NCBI GenBank assembly: GCA_002167775.1
Contig: NHBV01000001.1
Coordinates: 1 to 59,190, forward strand
Origin: Crocinitomicaceae bacterium TMED16
GTDB lineage: Bacteria > Bacteroidota > Bacteroidia > Flavobacteriales_D > Crocinitomicaceae
Reading direction: 5' to 3'
Length of the DNA stretch: 59,190 nt
The notes beneath the pieces were generated by a model, which saw only the letters and a list, made by a program, of their open reading frames with translations, was not told the DNA's origin and did no database searches. This document shows, piece by piece, positions 24,997 to 35,700 of the stretch (position 1 is its first letter; each line of letters begins with the position of its first letter). Made by a program: the position numbers and the translations under genes.

Positions 24997-26687
24997 TGAA
25001 ATATATTCCATTTATAGCTTTTGTGTTTTTCGTAAACTGCATTGTTGCACAATTTCCCAAATTTCAACTTGGTGGATTGTCCAGAGCGCTATTTGATGTC
25101 TCTGAATTGAGTCCAACGGATACCATCAATAAAGATGTAAATCAAGAACTAAACATTGTATTTGACCTTGCTATGAACGCCCAGTTGAATAAAAAAATAA
25201 ATTTCTACAGTGAATTGAGACTTGGCTCAAGCCTTGAAGTCTTTGATACCTCTGCCTCTTATATAAAAGTTAGGAGAATACTTCTGTTTGGGGACATCAC
25301 CAAAAACTTATCCTTTGAGGTTGGGGACATAGATGTAAAAATGACTCAATTTACTTTGTGGAACAATAATGAAGAGGGAGCAATTAATGAAAATGAGCTA
25401 TTTAGTGCTTACAGAGAAATTCAACGGTATGAAAACTTCAACGAAGGCAATTATTGGAGACGACAAGGGGCCAAATTATATGGGAAAAACAAGCTCTTTT
25501 CGGCTGATTCTCTTTCTTATCAGTTCTTCATTTCAAGGGAGCAGGCTTCCAATGAAATATCCATTCCAGATCGATTTCTTTACGGAGAATCTATTCATTA
25601 TGAATGGCCAAAATTTTCCTTTGGGATGAACCATGTCGACTTATTTACTTTCAACAAAGGAATCGTAGGTGATACCAATTTGCACAACCATGTTTACACC
25701 CTGAATTCATCTGTCAAAATTAATAAGTTAATGGCTAAAATAGAGCTTGGGCAATCCTCTAGGACGATGACGCAGTCCGAAAATGATTTGTGGCTAAACG
25801 GTCAGTTCTTACATCTAAACCTTCATTATCCGATACTAAAGAACTGGTCAATTGAATTGGGCTACAGATCTGTAAGTGATGATTTTTCGTCTCCGGGTGC
25901 ACAGACCAAAAGAATCAACTATACCCAAGCGGCTAATCTCTTTTCTACTGTAAACAACAGCGCATCACAAAGAGAATTGCTTTTGGCTGATGTCATATCA
26001 GACATCACTCTTTTTCGACAAAACTCTATTTACAATAGAACCATAGACTACGATTTAGATGCTTACAATCCCTTGTTTGGGCTCAGTGAACCATACGGGG
26101 TTTCAACACCGAATAGACAGGGCTTTGATTTAAATACCGTTTTTAAAGATTCAATGGAAAGAATTAATTGTTTTGCAAGTACCTCTTTACTTACCGACTT
26201 GACAGGCGAGGGTATTGATCAAAGAAAATCCTTTTTTCAATACAAAATTGGCGCCTCCTTGGCAATTCATAAGCTCCTTGGCTGGAAAAAAGAGTTGGTC
26301 CTTCAGCTTGGCTTTAAGGGGGAGCAGGTTTCAAGAAAGCATCCGGATGAATTATTTGTGGACGATGTTGATGTAAGTAGCACCTTGCTAGATGCTGGTT
26401 TTAAAGTTGAGATTTTTAAAGATTTTAAGCTTTTGGCGGCATATAAAAGATTGGCTGTAAAAGGCAAAGACTATCTTGCTGTTAGGGATGGAGATTTTAC
26501 AATTACATCGTTCAATTTGTTTGATGCAAACCATATCCAACAGATTGCCAGCGCAGGAATTATGTATAGCTTCAATGAAAAAACCAGTTTTATGGTGAAT
26601 TACCAGCTGGTTACGTTTGAAAATCTTATGACTACTTCCTCATTTGACTTTAACCAAATTTTTGCTTTAATTCAACTCAAATTTTAA
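24996..26687 (+). CDS. Second putative outer-membrane barrel protein (alginate/phosphate-porin-like features)
   Basis: A 563-residue exported protein (signal peptide FIAFVFFVNCIVAQ), translationally coupled to the preceding barrel gene by a one-base stop/start overlap. Strand-like segments such as INFYSELRLGSSLEV, LSFEVGDIDVKMTQFTLW and KTSFMVNYQLVTFE and the C-terminal QIFALIQLKF ending in Phe indicate an outer-membrane barrel. I could not assign a known family. The opening FPKFQLGGLSRALFD differs from the neighbour, so they are not obvious copies. The pair plus the next two genes may form one export/import module at the outer membrane. Confidence 0.7.
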   Translation: MKYIPFIAFVFFVNCIVAQFPKFQLGGLSRALFDVSELSPTDTINKDVNQELNIVFDLAMNAQLNKKINFYSELRLGSSLEVFDTSASYIKVRRILLFGDITKNLSFEVGDIDVKMTQFTLWNNNEEGAINENELFSAYREIQRYENFNEGNYWRRQGAKLYGKNKLFSADSLSYQFFISREQASNEISIPDRFLYGESIHYEWPKFSFGMNHVDLFTFNKGIVGDTNLHNHVYTLNSSVKINKLMAKIELGQSSRTMTQSENDLWLNGQFLHLNLHYPILKNWSIELGYRSVSDDFSSPGAQTKRINYTQAANLFSTVNNSASQRELLLADVISDITLFRQNSIYNRTIDYDLDAYNPLFGLSEPYGVSTPNRQGFDLNTVFKDSMERINCFASTSLLTDLTGEGIDQRKSFFQYKIGASLAIHKLLGWKKELVLQLGFKGEQVSRKHPDELFVDDVDVSSTLLDAGFKVEIFKDFKLLAAYKRLAVKGKDYLAVRDGDFTITSFNLFDANHIQQIASAGIMYSFNEKTSFMVNYQLVTFENLMTTSSFDFNQIFALIQLKF

Positions 26688-26688
26688 A

Positions 26689-27654
26689 ATGACTATAAAA
26701 AATATAATTGTTGTTGTTCTCCTTCTTGTCTGTTTTTCTTGTAAAAAAGACAATCCTGTGGGGCCACCCATTGAGAGCTATTTTGGTGAGCTATCCATTT
26801 TTGAACCCTTTTCTCACGATAAACCTGTGGGAGTTGACTTTTCTTTAGGAGAGTCTGTTAATTTTTCTGCAGAATTTTCGGTTCAGGCAGATTATACCAT
26901 AGATATTGAAGGTAGAATTTCAGGAGCCAATTATAGTATTAATGAAACAGGTCAAAATTTAGAAAATGTGTTTTGGGCAGGAAATTCCAATAACATTTTT
27001 TTTAAACAGTATGAATGGTGTGATGTTACGCTTTCCTTTAACGGCCATGATACGGTATTGACCGATTCCGTTTTAATATTGGGGGTTCAAGATTTCAGTA
27101 ATCTAGGTCTTCTTTTAACCAGTTTTGAGGATGCCTCTGAATTCAGTAGTGTAAGTGGTCAGGAAACGGTAACAAATAATATTATATCTAATGCATCTTT
27201 ATCGGTGCATGGGACCAACCATTTAGAAATTAACGGAGAAGGCTCGGGCACTTATTTTGGAGCGACAAGATTTCAATTTAATCCAGGAACCATAACCGAA
27301 CAAGATGTCAATGAGATTTATTTTAATGGATTCTTCAAATCCAGCTACGCTGGTTCCACAGTTGGTGTAAAACTTTTTGAAGACCATAACAATAATAACC
27401 AATATGATCAGGGTATCGATGAGGCATGGGTGTTAAAGGTGCCGCTTGAATCCGATGGAATGTGGCATAAATTGTCATTTAATTTAAGTGAGCTGATCGT
27501 GGATGTATTTGCTGGTAATGTTGAGATTGATGGAATACTGAATACAAACAATATTATTAGAATAGATGTTATTGCCAGTCAGCAAGGAAATGTATTCGGC
27601 ACATTTGGATTCTTTTCCGATTACTATATACTAACTTATAATGCTCCTCTATAA
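26689..27654 (+). CDS. Surface lipoprotein, putative glycan-binding
   Basis: A 321-residue lipoprotein with lipobox FSC (Cys about residue 18) followed by KKDNPVGPP, an Asp/Pro-rich linker usual in surface-exposed Bacteroidota lipoproteins. The N-terminal half looks like an Ig-like domain (VNFSAEFSVQADYTIDIEGR). The C-terminal half (about 145-321, LLTSFEDASEFSSVSGQE to FFSDYYILTY) looks like a carbohydrate-binding beta-sandwich with a DHNNNNQYDQGIDE calcium-type loop. It is not SusD. The start is one base after the barrel gene stop, so it belongs to the same operon. Confidence 0.75.
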   Translation: MTIKNIIVVVLLLVCFSCKKDNPVGPPIESYFGELSIFEPFSHDKPVGVDFSLGESVNFSAEFSVQADYTIDIEGRISGANYSINETGQNLENVFWAGNSNNIFFKQYEWCDVTLSFNGHDTVLTDSVLILGVQDFSNLGLLLTSFEDASEFSSVSGQETVTNNIISNASLSVHGTNHLEINGEGSGTYFGATRFQFNPGTITEQDVNEIYFNGFFKSSYAGSTVGVKLFEDHNNNNQYDQGIDEAWVLKVPLESDGMWHKLSFNLSELIVDVFAGNVEIDGILNTNNIIRIDVIASQQGNVFGTFGFFSDYYILTYNAPL

Positions 27655-27685
27655 TCAATATTAAGAAACAAAAAAAGATAAAATC

Positions 27686-29395
27686 ATGATGAAAAACGTT
27701 TTACTTTCCGGAATAATTATAATTACAAATTGCTATTTAGGATGGTCTCAATCTGACACCATATGCAACGCCTCTTTCGAGGATTCTTTAGCGTCTTGGG
27801 GTGTGATTTCTAATGGAGGAGCAATCGCAAATGCTTCTATTTCTTCTGATGCTGCTTACAGTGGGAATCTTGGATTGATTTTGCAGGCAGATAATGTTAC
27901 TCCCCCATCAAGCTCTTGTGCTTTGACTAGCTGCTTACTAAACCTAGAGCAAGGGAGCTACTACAGAATTAGTTTTTGGGCGAAATCAGATACTCAGGAA
28001 TCCTTGCTTGTCGTCTTACAGCCTACTTCTGCTCCTTTTACTAATTATGCCGAAGCGACATTTACCACTTCGCCTACTTGGACACAGTATGATTTATATA
28101 CTGCTGATTCAAATGCTGTAGCGGGATTAAAGGTTAAGGTAAAACCAGAAGCTTCAGGAGTCTATTATTTTGATGATTTTTTAATGGAGGGGATTTCTGC
28201 TCTACCCACAAACACGGTAGTTTGCAATTCAGATTTTGAAATAGGATTAAGCGAGTGGACACAAAGTCCAAACGGCGGAGAAATTGATGCGATTGTTGAG
28301 AGTTCCGAGGTGCAAAACGGTGCTTCATCCGTAAAGGTTACTGCTTCTAATACCGAATCTGGCCAGCCTATTTTATCCAGTTGTAAGTCAGATGTGGAGG
28401 AAGGTAAGAAGTATGAAATATCGTTTTGGATGAAATCTGATCTCGGTGGAGAAACGGTTGTTGCGACAAGTTCTCTGTCCGCATCCCCTTATACGAACTA
28501 CGGTCAAACTTCCATAACACTTGCCAATTCTTGGACTGAATATTCTTTTATTACTGAGGCAGATACGACCGTGTACAGTAATGTTCGACTAGCCAAGTTT
28601 AAATTTTTAAACGACGGTGTTTATTATGTTGACAATATAACTATTGAAGTAGTTCCTCCTCAACCCCTGTTTTGTGATGGTGATTTTGAAACAGGCATAA
28701 CAGACTGGACACAAACCGTAAACAATGAGGCGATCGCCTCTATTAGTGTGACTCCATCACAAGCTCAAAATGGCTTACAATCTGCTATGGTACTTCTAAA
28801 CACACCAGGAACAACAAACGGTTCGGTGCAGCTTTCAAGTTGCCCAACGGACGTCGTTCAGGATTCAACTTATACAGTTAGTTTTTGGGTCAAAGGTTCA
28901 GCGGGAGGTTTGAATTTTAACGCCATAACGGCTTTTTCTAGTGCTCCTTTTGCTGCGCTTTCTTCAAATTCTTTTCAGACCAATGCGGATTGGACAGAAT
29001 ATTGCTACACGTTTAGCCATGATTCAACTGTAATAGGAGGAATTCGATTGCTTAAATTACAGTTTTTAGATGCAGGAACATACTATATCGACAATGCAAC
29101 TGTGCAAGATGAAAGCTATATTTGTTCTTCTGCGCCTCCAAGTAGTGTTCTTGAGCATTCTTTTGATGAGCTTAATCTGTGGCCAAATCCTTCATCGGGA
29201 GAACTTCATCTAAAGAGCTCATCATCAATTTCAAGTTTGTTTATAAAGGACCTTTCAGGTAAAATTATTTTTTCGTCGCGCCCGGATTCTCTCACATCGA
29301 CAATCAATGCATCTAATCTCAACATGGGAACTTATTTTATAGTTGCTGAGTTAGAATCAGGAGTAATGATTCAAAAGAGATGGATTAAATTATAG
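27686..29395 (+). CDS. T9SS-exported protein with three carbohydrate-binding-module-like repeats
   Basis: A 569-residue protein made of a signal peptide and three about 150-residue beta-sandwich repeats (about 25-170, 178-325, 332-480). Each starts with C-N/D-x-x-F-E-x-x-x-x-W, has a YRISFWAKSD / YEISFWMKSD / YTVSFWVKGS strand, and ends with YYFDDFLME / YYVDNITIE / YYIDNATVQ. This is the CBM4/9-like layout. The last 80 residues are a type A sorting tail (LWPNPSSGELHLK, LFIKDLSGKI, LNMGTYFIVA). No catalytic domain is visible, so it is probably a secreted or surface glycan-binding protein. Its 3' end overlaps the converging sulfatase gene by 6 nt. Confidence 0.85.
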   Translation: MMKNVLLSGIIIITNCYLGWSQSDTICNASFEDSLASWGVISNGGAIANASISSDAAYSGNLGLILQADNVTPPSSSCALTSCLLNLEQGSYYRISFWAKSDTQESLLVVLQPTSAPFTNYAEATFTTSPTWTQYDLYTADSNAVAGLKVKVKPEASGVYYFDDFLMEGISALPTNTVVCNSDFEIGLSEWTQSPNGGEIDAIVESSEVQNGASSVKVTASNTESGQPILSSCKSDVEEGKKYEISFWMKSDLGGETVVATSSLSASPYTNYGQTSITLANSWTEYSFITEADTTVYSNVRLAKFKFLNDGVYYVDNITIEVVPPQPLFCDGDFETGITDWTQTVNNEAIASISVTPSQAQNGLQSAMVLLNTPGTTNGSVQLSSCPTDVVQDSTYTVSFWVKGSAGGLNFNAITAFSSAPFAALSSNSFQTNADWTEYCYTFSHDSTVIGGIRLLKLQFLDAGTYYIDNATVQDESYICSSAPPSSVLEHSFDELNLWPNPSSGELHLKSSSSISSLFIKDLSGKIIFSSRPDSLTSTINASNLNMGTYFIVAELESGVMIQKRWIKL

Positions 29396-30817
29396 ATTTG
29401 TTTTTCTTAATGAATCAATCTGATTTTTAAAATTGGAGATTAAGGTGTTGTAAGAACTGTCTTTAGCCAAGCTAGAATTTTCTTCAGCGTCGCTGTTTAA
29501 ATCAAAAAGCATGTCGCCAATTACCGTATTGTTTTTGCTGTTGAACCATTCCGTGTATGCGTAATCAGAGGTGGTTATAGTGGTTCCTTTGTGATAGCTT
29601 GAAAATCCCACTGAATTTTTCGCATCTTCTTTATTTATTTTGACCAAGCTTTTTCCTTGGGCATGGTTTGGAGTTTCAAGATTACTTAATGCACAAAGTG
29701 TAGGAAATAGGTCTATGAGTTCCACTACGGACTCGATTTTCTGTTTTTGTTTTTGACCAGGATACTTTAGTAAAAGAGGAACTTTTAGAGAGGTTTGAAA
29801 GTTGCAATGCTTTGCCCATAAATTGTGCTCGCCTAGCTGCCATCCGTGGTCTCCCACAAAAACGATAATAGAATTATCGTACATATCTTTTTCTTTTAGT
29901 GCTTGAATCAATCTACCAATTTGCGCATCTACAAATGAAATACATGCATAGTATCCGTGAATGAGCTGGAGCTGCACTGAATCTGGAATGTCTGTTGTTT
30001 TATCATCTGGTATATTGAGGTATCTTCTTAGCTCAGCATAATTATGCATTGCGATTTTTGGTGTGTTATGGGGCTGATATCTGTTATTAGCGAGCTTCAG
30101 ATCGGACTCAGTATATAGATCCCAATATTTTTTTGGTGCATTAAAAGGTAGGTGCGGCTTTAAAAATCCAATTGCCATAAGACAGGGTTGATTGTTGGTA
30201 TTTATTGTTTCCAAATCCCTAATCACTTTATCAACCATTTTTTCATCTGCATAGATCTCTTCTATATTTTCACCAACTTCAAAAGCATTTGCAACCCCAT
30301 TGTTTTCGTTTGCAAGCGCTATGTTTTCAAAAGTTTGATAATCCCTCCATTGTTTATCCGCTCTCCATGCAGGCAAGGACCAGCTTTTAGGGGAATCGTT
30401 TTTATTGTGCGAAATTTTCCCATAGCTCAGCGTGAAATAACCATTTTTCTTGAACCATGAACCTAAAGTTTCAACATCAGGAGCTTCTTCATCAATTCTA
30501 GACTTATAGGTTTTAAATCTTTTTTCATTTGGACGAAGACCGCTGAGCATAGAGGCTCTAGAAGCACCACATACAGGATAATTACATACTGCATTTTCGT
30601 ATAAAAACGAGTTTGAGGCGAGTTTATCGATGTTTGGAGACTTAATAGTGCTTTTGTTGTAACAATTGATTTCTGGCCTTAAGTCATCAACCATAATTAA
30701 AATTACATTTGGTCTTGATGGGTCTTGCTCTTCTTTTTCAAAAGAACTCAGTAGCATAAGGGATAAGAAACCAAAAAAGCATAATGTAACTGAGGTAATG
30801 AGTAATTTATTTTTCAT
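29390..30817 (-). CDS. S1-type sulfatase (iduronate-2-sulfatase-like)
   Basis: A 475-residue sulfatase with an N-terminal signal or anchor segment. The metal-binding start NVILIMVDDLRPEINCY and the formylglycine site in VCGASRASMLSGLRP (C-x-A-x-R) are clear. The more common form is C-x-P-x-R; the Ala variant is known in the S1 family. Also seen are LPAWRADKQWRDYQ, GFLKPHLPFNAPKKYWD and the second metal site VFVGDHGWQLGEHNLWAKH, all typical of iduronate-2-sulfatase-like (S1_7 group) enzymes. It would remove sulfate esters from a glycan and needs a formylglycine-generating or anaerobic maturase, not seen here. It overlaps the GH-A-like gene upstream by 11 nt. Confidence 0.93.
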   Translation of the reverse strand: MKNKLLITSVTLCFFGFLSLMLLSSFEKEEQDPSRPNVILIMVDDLRPEINCYNKSTIKSPNIDKLASNSFLYENAVCNYPVCGASRASMLSGLRPNEKRFKTYKSRIDEEAPDVETLGSWFKKNGYFTLSYGKISHNKNDSPKSWSLPAWRADKQWRDYQTFENIALANENNGVANAFEVGENIEEIYADEKMVDKVIRDLETINTNNQPCLMAIGFLKPHLPFNAPKKYWDLYTESDLKLANNRYQPHNTPKIAMHNYAELRRYLNIPDDKTTDIPDSVQLQLIHGYYACISFVDAQIGRLIQALKEKDMYDNSIIVFVGDHGWQLGEHNLWAKHCNFQTSLKVPLLLKYPGQKQKQKIESVVELIDLFPTLCALSNLETPNHAQGKSLVKINKEDAKNSVGFSSYHKGTTITTSDYAYTEWFNSKNNTVIGDMLFDLNSDAEENSSLAKDSSYNTLISNFKNQIDSLRKTNL

Positions 30818-32573
30818 TTTCTACAAGAATATAATTAGCGCTAAAAGGTTTGATTGCAAGTGTGATTTTGTCATTTTTTAATGCGATTTTATTGGCTTTA
30901 ACTTTTAAAAAGTTTTCAGGGCCACCAGCATTTTTTTTCGGAACGACTCCATTGACCGCTACTTTTCTGGAGGAAGGTGCATCACTCGAGAGTTCATACA
31001 CACCCGCGACATCACCAATTTTAGCATTGCTTATTGAAAGCTCTAATATTTCTTCTTTTGACGACATATTCACAGCTACAATTCCCAACTCCCCTGATGA
31101 AAAACTAGAGGCATGTATACGCACCGATGATTTCGTGCTTCGAGACTCGTAGTAGGTGTCTCCAAAATATTGATTGTAAAAGAAGTAATGGTAGAATGAA
31201 GGGTGTGGGTTGAGCCAAGGAACATCACCTTCTTTTTTCGAGGCAAACATTCCATGGTCTTGTCCGTCTTTAAATCCATTTTCAATATCCCACATCATTG
31301 CCATTCCATAACCCTGTCGAATAATTTCGCCCAATGCATGCGCAAAGAAAAGACCTGCGCAGTGCGAAACATTCGATACACCAACATTCTCAGATATTTT
31401 CGCAAAACTTCTAGTATTAAATTCCGTCAAAGCGATCGGTAGATGATTCGCTTTCTTATCAGTGAATTTTTCAATTGCCTCATTCACAACTCTAATATGA
31501 GAATAGGTTGTATCAATTGCGTTCAACATTTCTTCGGGGGTTAAAACGGCCCCATGCTTTGCATAGTAGTCATGTAAAATGTAAAAATCTGCAACATCAA
31601 TAATTTCTGGTAGCACAAGCTCATTCCACCTTTTTTGAACGGGGTCCCTTGTCTTCGGTTTTTGATAGCCAACTACGCCAACTTTAATTGATGGGTCAAC
31701 TGCTTTCATTTTCTCAATAAATAGCTTGCAGTGTTGTCCATATTTCTGAGGGTCAATAATTCCCCCATTTTTCACTTCGTAGCCCGCTTGCCACTTCCCC
31801 CAATTTTCATTTCCAATCTCCCAAAACTTGATATTAAGCCCCCTTTTAATGTTGACCTCTTTGACCCATGCTGCGGCATAATCTGCAGCAACTTCTACTC
31901 GTTTTTGCTCATCCTCAATTTCTGAGTACAAGGCCATACTATAGTTTACACATATTGATCCGGTTGATTTTGTTCTTAATAGCAATTCGTAGTAGTCTTC
32001 CGGTCTTGTTCTAAAGGAGCCATTTGTCCCAAGTTTGGGTGGAGTCGTTTTTTTAAAGCCCTGCTTGTAAATAACACTGGGAGTTCCCTCTGGGCATTGG
32101 TCTAACGAGCCGGCATTCCAAAAGTAATCGTTCGAGGCATTTCCTCCAGGAAATCGTATAACGGGAATTGAAATATCTTTTAGATTAAAAATGAAGTCGT
32201 CGTTTGCCAACATCTTTCGATTGGTCCAGTGGCCTAGATTGTTTCCAAAAATATACTTTGAAACTTTTACAAGTGGGGAGCTGTAATCAACTGCTGCTTG
32301 AACAGTGACAGGTCTGCTTTCGCTGAGAGAGACTTTTGAATACGAGATTTTAGGATTCTTTTTTTCTTTCCAATCATCAATAAAAAATCCAGGATCTCCC
32401 TCCATGGGTGCACGAACTTGAGTGAATTTTTGGAGATTTGAATCCAACTCGATGAGCTGTTCGATTGAATGATTCGGATGATTATTTGACTGGGCGAAAA
32501 ACTGAGGGCTCAGAACCATAGATAAACCCAAAAAAACAATTGAAACAGCTTGTATTGGATGATAGTTGGACAT
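30807..32573 (-). CDS. Clan GH-A-like glycoside hydrolase without T9SS tail
   Basis: A 588-residue exported homologue of the enzyme at 18817-20637. Signal peptide to FFAQ (about residue 28). A roughly 70-residue N-terminal extension precedes the barrel. Shared blocks are VSKYIFGNNLGHWTNRKML, VIRFPGGNASNDYFWNAGS, the acid/base FWEIGNENWGKWQAGYEV, LHDYYAKHG and the nucleophile segment IALTEFNTRSF. It ends in the same beta-sandwich strand (IKPFSANYILVEN) with no sorting tail, so it likely stays in the periplasm. It is the first gene of a two-gene operon with the sulfatase and is divergent from the 1092-residue repeat protein, with 146 bp between. Confidence 0.83.
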   Translation of the reverse strand: MSNYHPIQAVSIVFLGLSMVLSPQFFAQSNNHPNHSIEQLIELDSNLQKFTQVRAPMEGDPGFFIDDWKEKKNPKISYSKVSLSESRPVTVQAAVDYSSPLVKVSKYIFGNNLGHWTNRKMLANDDFIFNLKDISIPVIRFPGGNASNDYFWNAGSLDQCPEGTPSVIYKQGFKKTTPPKLGTNGSFRTRPEDYYELLLRTKSTGSICVNYSMALYSEIEDEQKRVEVAADYAAAWVKEVNIKRGLNIKFWEIGNENWGKWQAGYEVKNGGIIDPQKYGQHCKLFIEKMKAVDPSIKVGVVGYQKPKTRDPVQKRWNELVLPEIIDVADFYILHDYYAKHGAVLTPEEMLNAIDTTYSHIRVVNEAIEKFTDKKANHLPIALTEFNTRSFAKISENVGVSNVSHCAGLFFAHALGEIIRQGYGMAMMWDIENGFKDGQDHGMFASKKEGDVPWLNPHPSFYHYFFYNQYFGDTYYESRSTKSSVRIHASSFSSGELGIVAVNMSSKEEILELSISNAKIGDVAGVYELSSDAPSSRKVAVNGVVPKKNAGGPENFLKVKANKIALKNDKITLAIKPFSANYILVENEK

Positions 32574-32719
32574 TATTTTTTTTTATAATTTGAATAAATT
32601 TGACTGAATTCTTAACTAAAAAAGATATTGTTTATATGCAAATAAAGAGTTTATTTTTCATATCTTGTCATTTCAACACTAACTAATAATAGTTTTATAA
32701 CAATAACCGAATATTTATT

Positions 32720-35700
32720 ATGAGAAATTTATTTACTACAATTTGTCTTTTTGTATTGAGTTCAACTTTACTTTTTGGGCAAATTTTTACCGACAATTTT
32801 GGAGCTTATCCAAACAATGCTAGTTTATCGTCTACATCATCTTGGCAACACGATGGAGTTGGTGATTTCACCAACAAGGTAAATGCAACTTTTGGTGCTT
32901 TTTCCTCGAACTGCTTTGGCCAGCTCGCTACGACTGGAGCAGCATCTGCATATGTTGACATGCCTTTATTGGCAGGCAATACATATGTTTTTAAGGCTTA
33001 CTTGAAAACGACCAATAATATGATTTATTCCACGATCAAAATACGATCTGGTGGGATTTCTGGTACAGAGGTAGGGTCACCTTCAGGAAATGTATCATCA
33101 AATTTTTCCTGGGAAGAACTTCAAACTGAGTATACACCCACTACTAATGAAACTGCTACTTTTTCGATTGAAAAGTCGCAAGGTCAAATATTAAACATTG
33201 ATAAAGTAAGGATAATCTGTACAACGTGCCCTGAAAACACCTTGGTTTACGATTTTCAAGACTCTAAGGAAGGCTGGTTGAGTGGCGGCGGATGTAACAT
33301 TCTTCTTGGTAATGATGCTATGGCAATGAAAGCAACGAATACTACTCCGGTTGGTAGATCAGGAAACTTAGCTACCGCAAATTTTGCGTCTTCTGCCGAT
33401 TACAATACTGCAAGAATCACTTTTAAAACCCCATATGCTGCTTCTGGAGCGGGTGCGGGAAAATTGTTTTTTTATAGCAATGCAGCTGGGAATGCCCAAT
33501 TTGCAACTTTTGATTTTGACCGGGATGCCGCCAATACGACTACATTTCAAACTGCAACCGTTGACTTGACAGCAGCAACTGCTGCAGGAGTATTCAATGA
33601 CTCCATTGCAAGGGTTGGTGTTCGCGGCCCTTGGGGTGTCGCTTCGGGAGACACAGTATATATTCAGAAAATTGAGATATTTAAAGAAATGCCGACTCCT
33701 GCTCTTGAACTAGCAGGGATAATGGATTTCAGTCTTCCTAGTAGTGGAGGAAAGGCATTTCACCTAAGAGCTACGGCTTCTTCGGAGGATATCAGTAATC
33801 ATGGAATTGGTATTGCTCAAAATGGAGGCGGGACCGATGGTCAAGAAATAGACCTCCCGGCTTTGGCTGTTGAGGCAGGAGATGATATTCTTCTAGTGAG
33901 AGATGAAGTCGCAATGACTGCCTATTTCAATGATTGTATGTCAGAATTCGAACACGTCATAGTGATCGGAACTGATATAAATCAGAACGGTAATGATGCA
34001 ATAGAATTATTTTTTGATGGTGCGGTCATCGAAACTTTTGGAGATGTTGACGTTGATCCAGACACTTTTGGTGCTGGTTGTGGAGGAGATCCTGCATGTT
34101 GGGACTATGAGGACACTTGGGCCTACAAAGATAATGGGACATGGACTTTAGGAGAGGTAAATTGTTCAGATAATTCTACTACTACTCAAACGTCAAGTTG
34201 CCCTTATCCATTATGTCCGCCTCCTCCAGTAGATTTGGTAATTACCACTGAGGTTTGTGGAAATGCTGGTGGTTCGGAGGTTAGGTTAACTGGCCCATGG
34301 TGGGGCTGGGATCCAGCGGCAGGACCTGTGGCAGCTGACAATGGTGATGGAACATATACGTTTACTTTCTCACCAGCGCCCACAGATAATATGGAATACC
34401 TATTAGTACTAGATGGCGTTCAAGAAAACTTGATTCCAGGAGGAGATTTTTCCTGTACACCAATTACAGATAACGCGACGTATGCAAACAGACAGTGGTT
34501 GACAACGGACGCTACAACCTTCTCAAATGTATATGGTCAATGTACTCCTTGTGTTGTAACTCCATCAGATTTGGTTATTACAACCGAGGTTTGTGGAAAT
34601 ACAGGAGGATCAGAAGTCAGATTAACAGGTCCATGGTGGGGCTGGGATCCAGCGGCAGGACCAGTAGCAGCTGACAACGGAGATGGAACATATACGTTCA
34701 CTTTCTCACCGGCGCCTACAGATAATATGGAATACCTTTTGGTACTAGATGGTGTTCAGGAAAACTTGATTCCGGGTGGAGATTTTTCTTGTACGCCAAT
34801 TACAGACAATGCTACCTATGCGAATAGACAATGGTTGACAACAGATGCGACAACATTTTCAAATGTATATGGTCAATGTGCTCCCTGTCCACTGCCAGAC
34901 TTAGTCATTACCACAGAGGTTTGTGGGAACACAGGCGGATCAGAAGTTAGGTTGACAGGTCCATGGTGGGGCTGGGATCCAGCTGCCGGACCAGTAGCGG
35001 CTGACAATGGTGATGGAACGTATACATTTACTTTCTCACCGGCGCCAACAGATAACATGGAATACCTTTTGGTATTAGATGGTGTTCAGGAAGACATGGT
35101 CGCTGCAGGAACTGCTTCTGGAGATTGGTCATGTACGCCAATTACAGACAATGCAACCTATGCCAACAGACAATGGTTGATGACTGAGCCTTATACTTTT
35201 TCAAATGTATATGGACAATGTGGTCCTTGTCCTCCGACGAGTGTCTCGTTATCCTTGAAAGGAATCCTTGATTTTGACTTGGAATCAGGAGGAGCTACAG
35301 GTAAAGCCATTCATGTGATGGCAGAAGCTGCGATCGCGGATCTTTCCCAATATGCAATCGGTGTAGCCAATAATGGTGGCGGTACGGACGGAATTGAGTA
35401 CGTTTTCCCAGCCATGTCAATTGATAGTGGCGCTCATGTATTAGTTGCAAGAGATTCTTTAGCAATGTCGATTTACTTTGATGAATGCTTCTCTGAATTT
35501 GATTATGTTCTTGCAGCTAGTGATGATATTTCTCAAAATGGAGACGATGCTATTGAATTATTTAAAAATGGGTTCGTAGTTGAGACCTTTGGAGATATTA
35601 ATGTGGACGGTACAGGAGAGGCATGGGAATATGCTGATTCTTGGGCATACAAAGTAAATGGGGATTGGACTTACGGAGGACCCCTTTGTACAGTTGGTTC

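Noticed and set aside
23167-26687. SusC-like TonB receptors in the glycan cluster
   Set aside because: Neither protein has a carboxypeptidase-regulatory domain, a plug domain or SusC length.
34232-35221. CRISPR-like array from regular spacing of repeats
   Set aside because: Repeats are about 330-bp in-frame protein modules, not short repeats with unique spacers.
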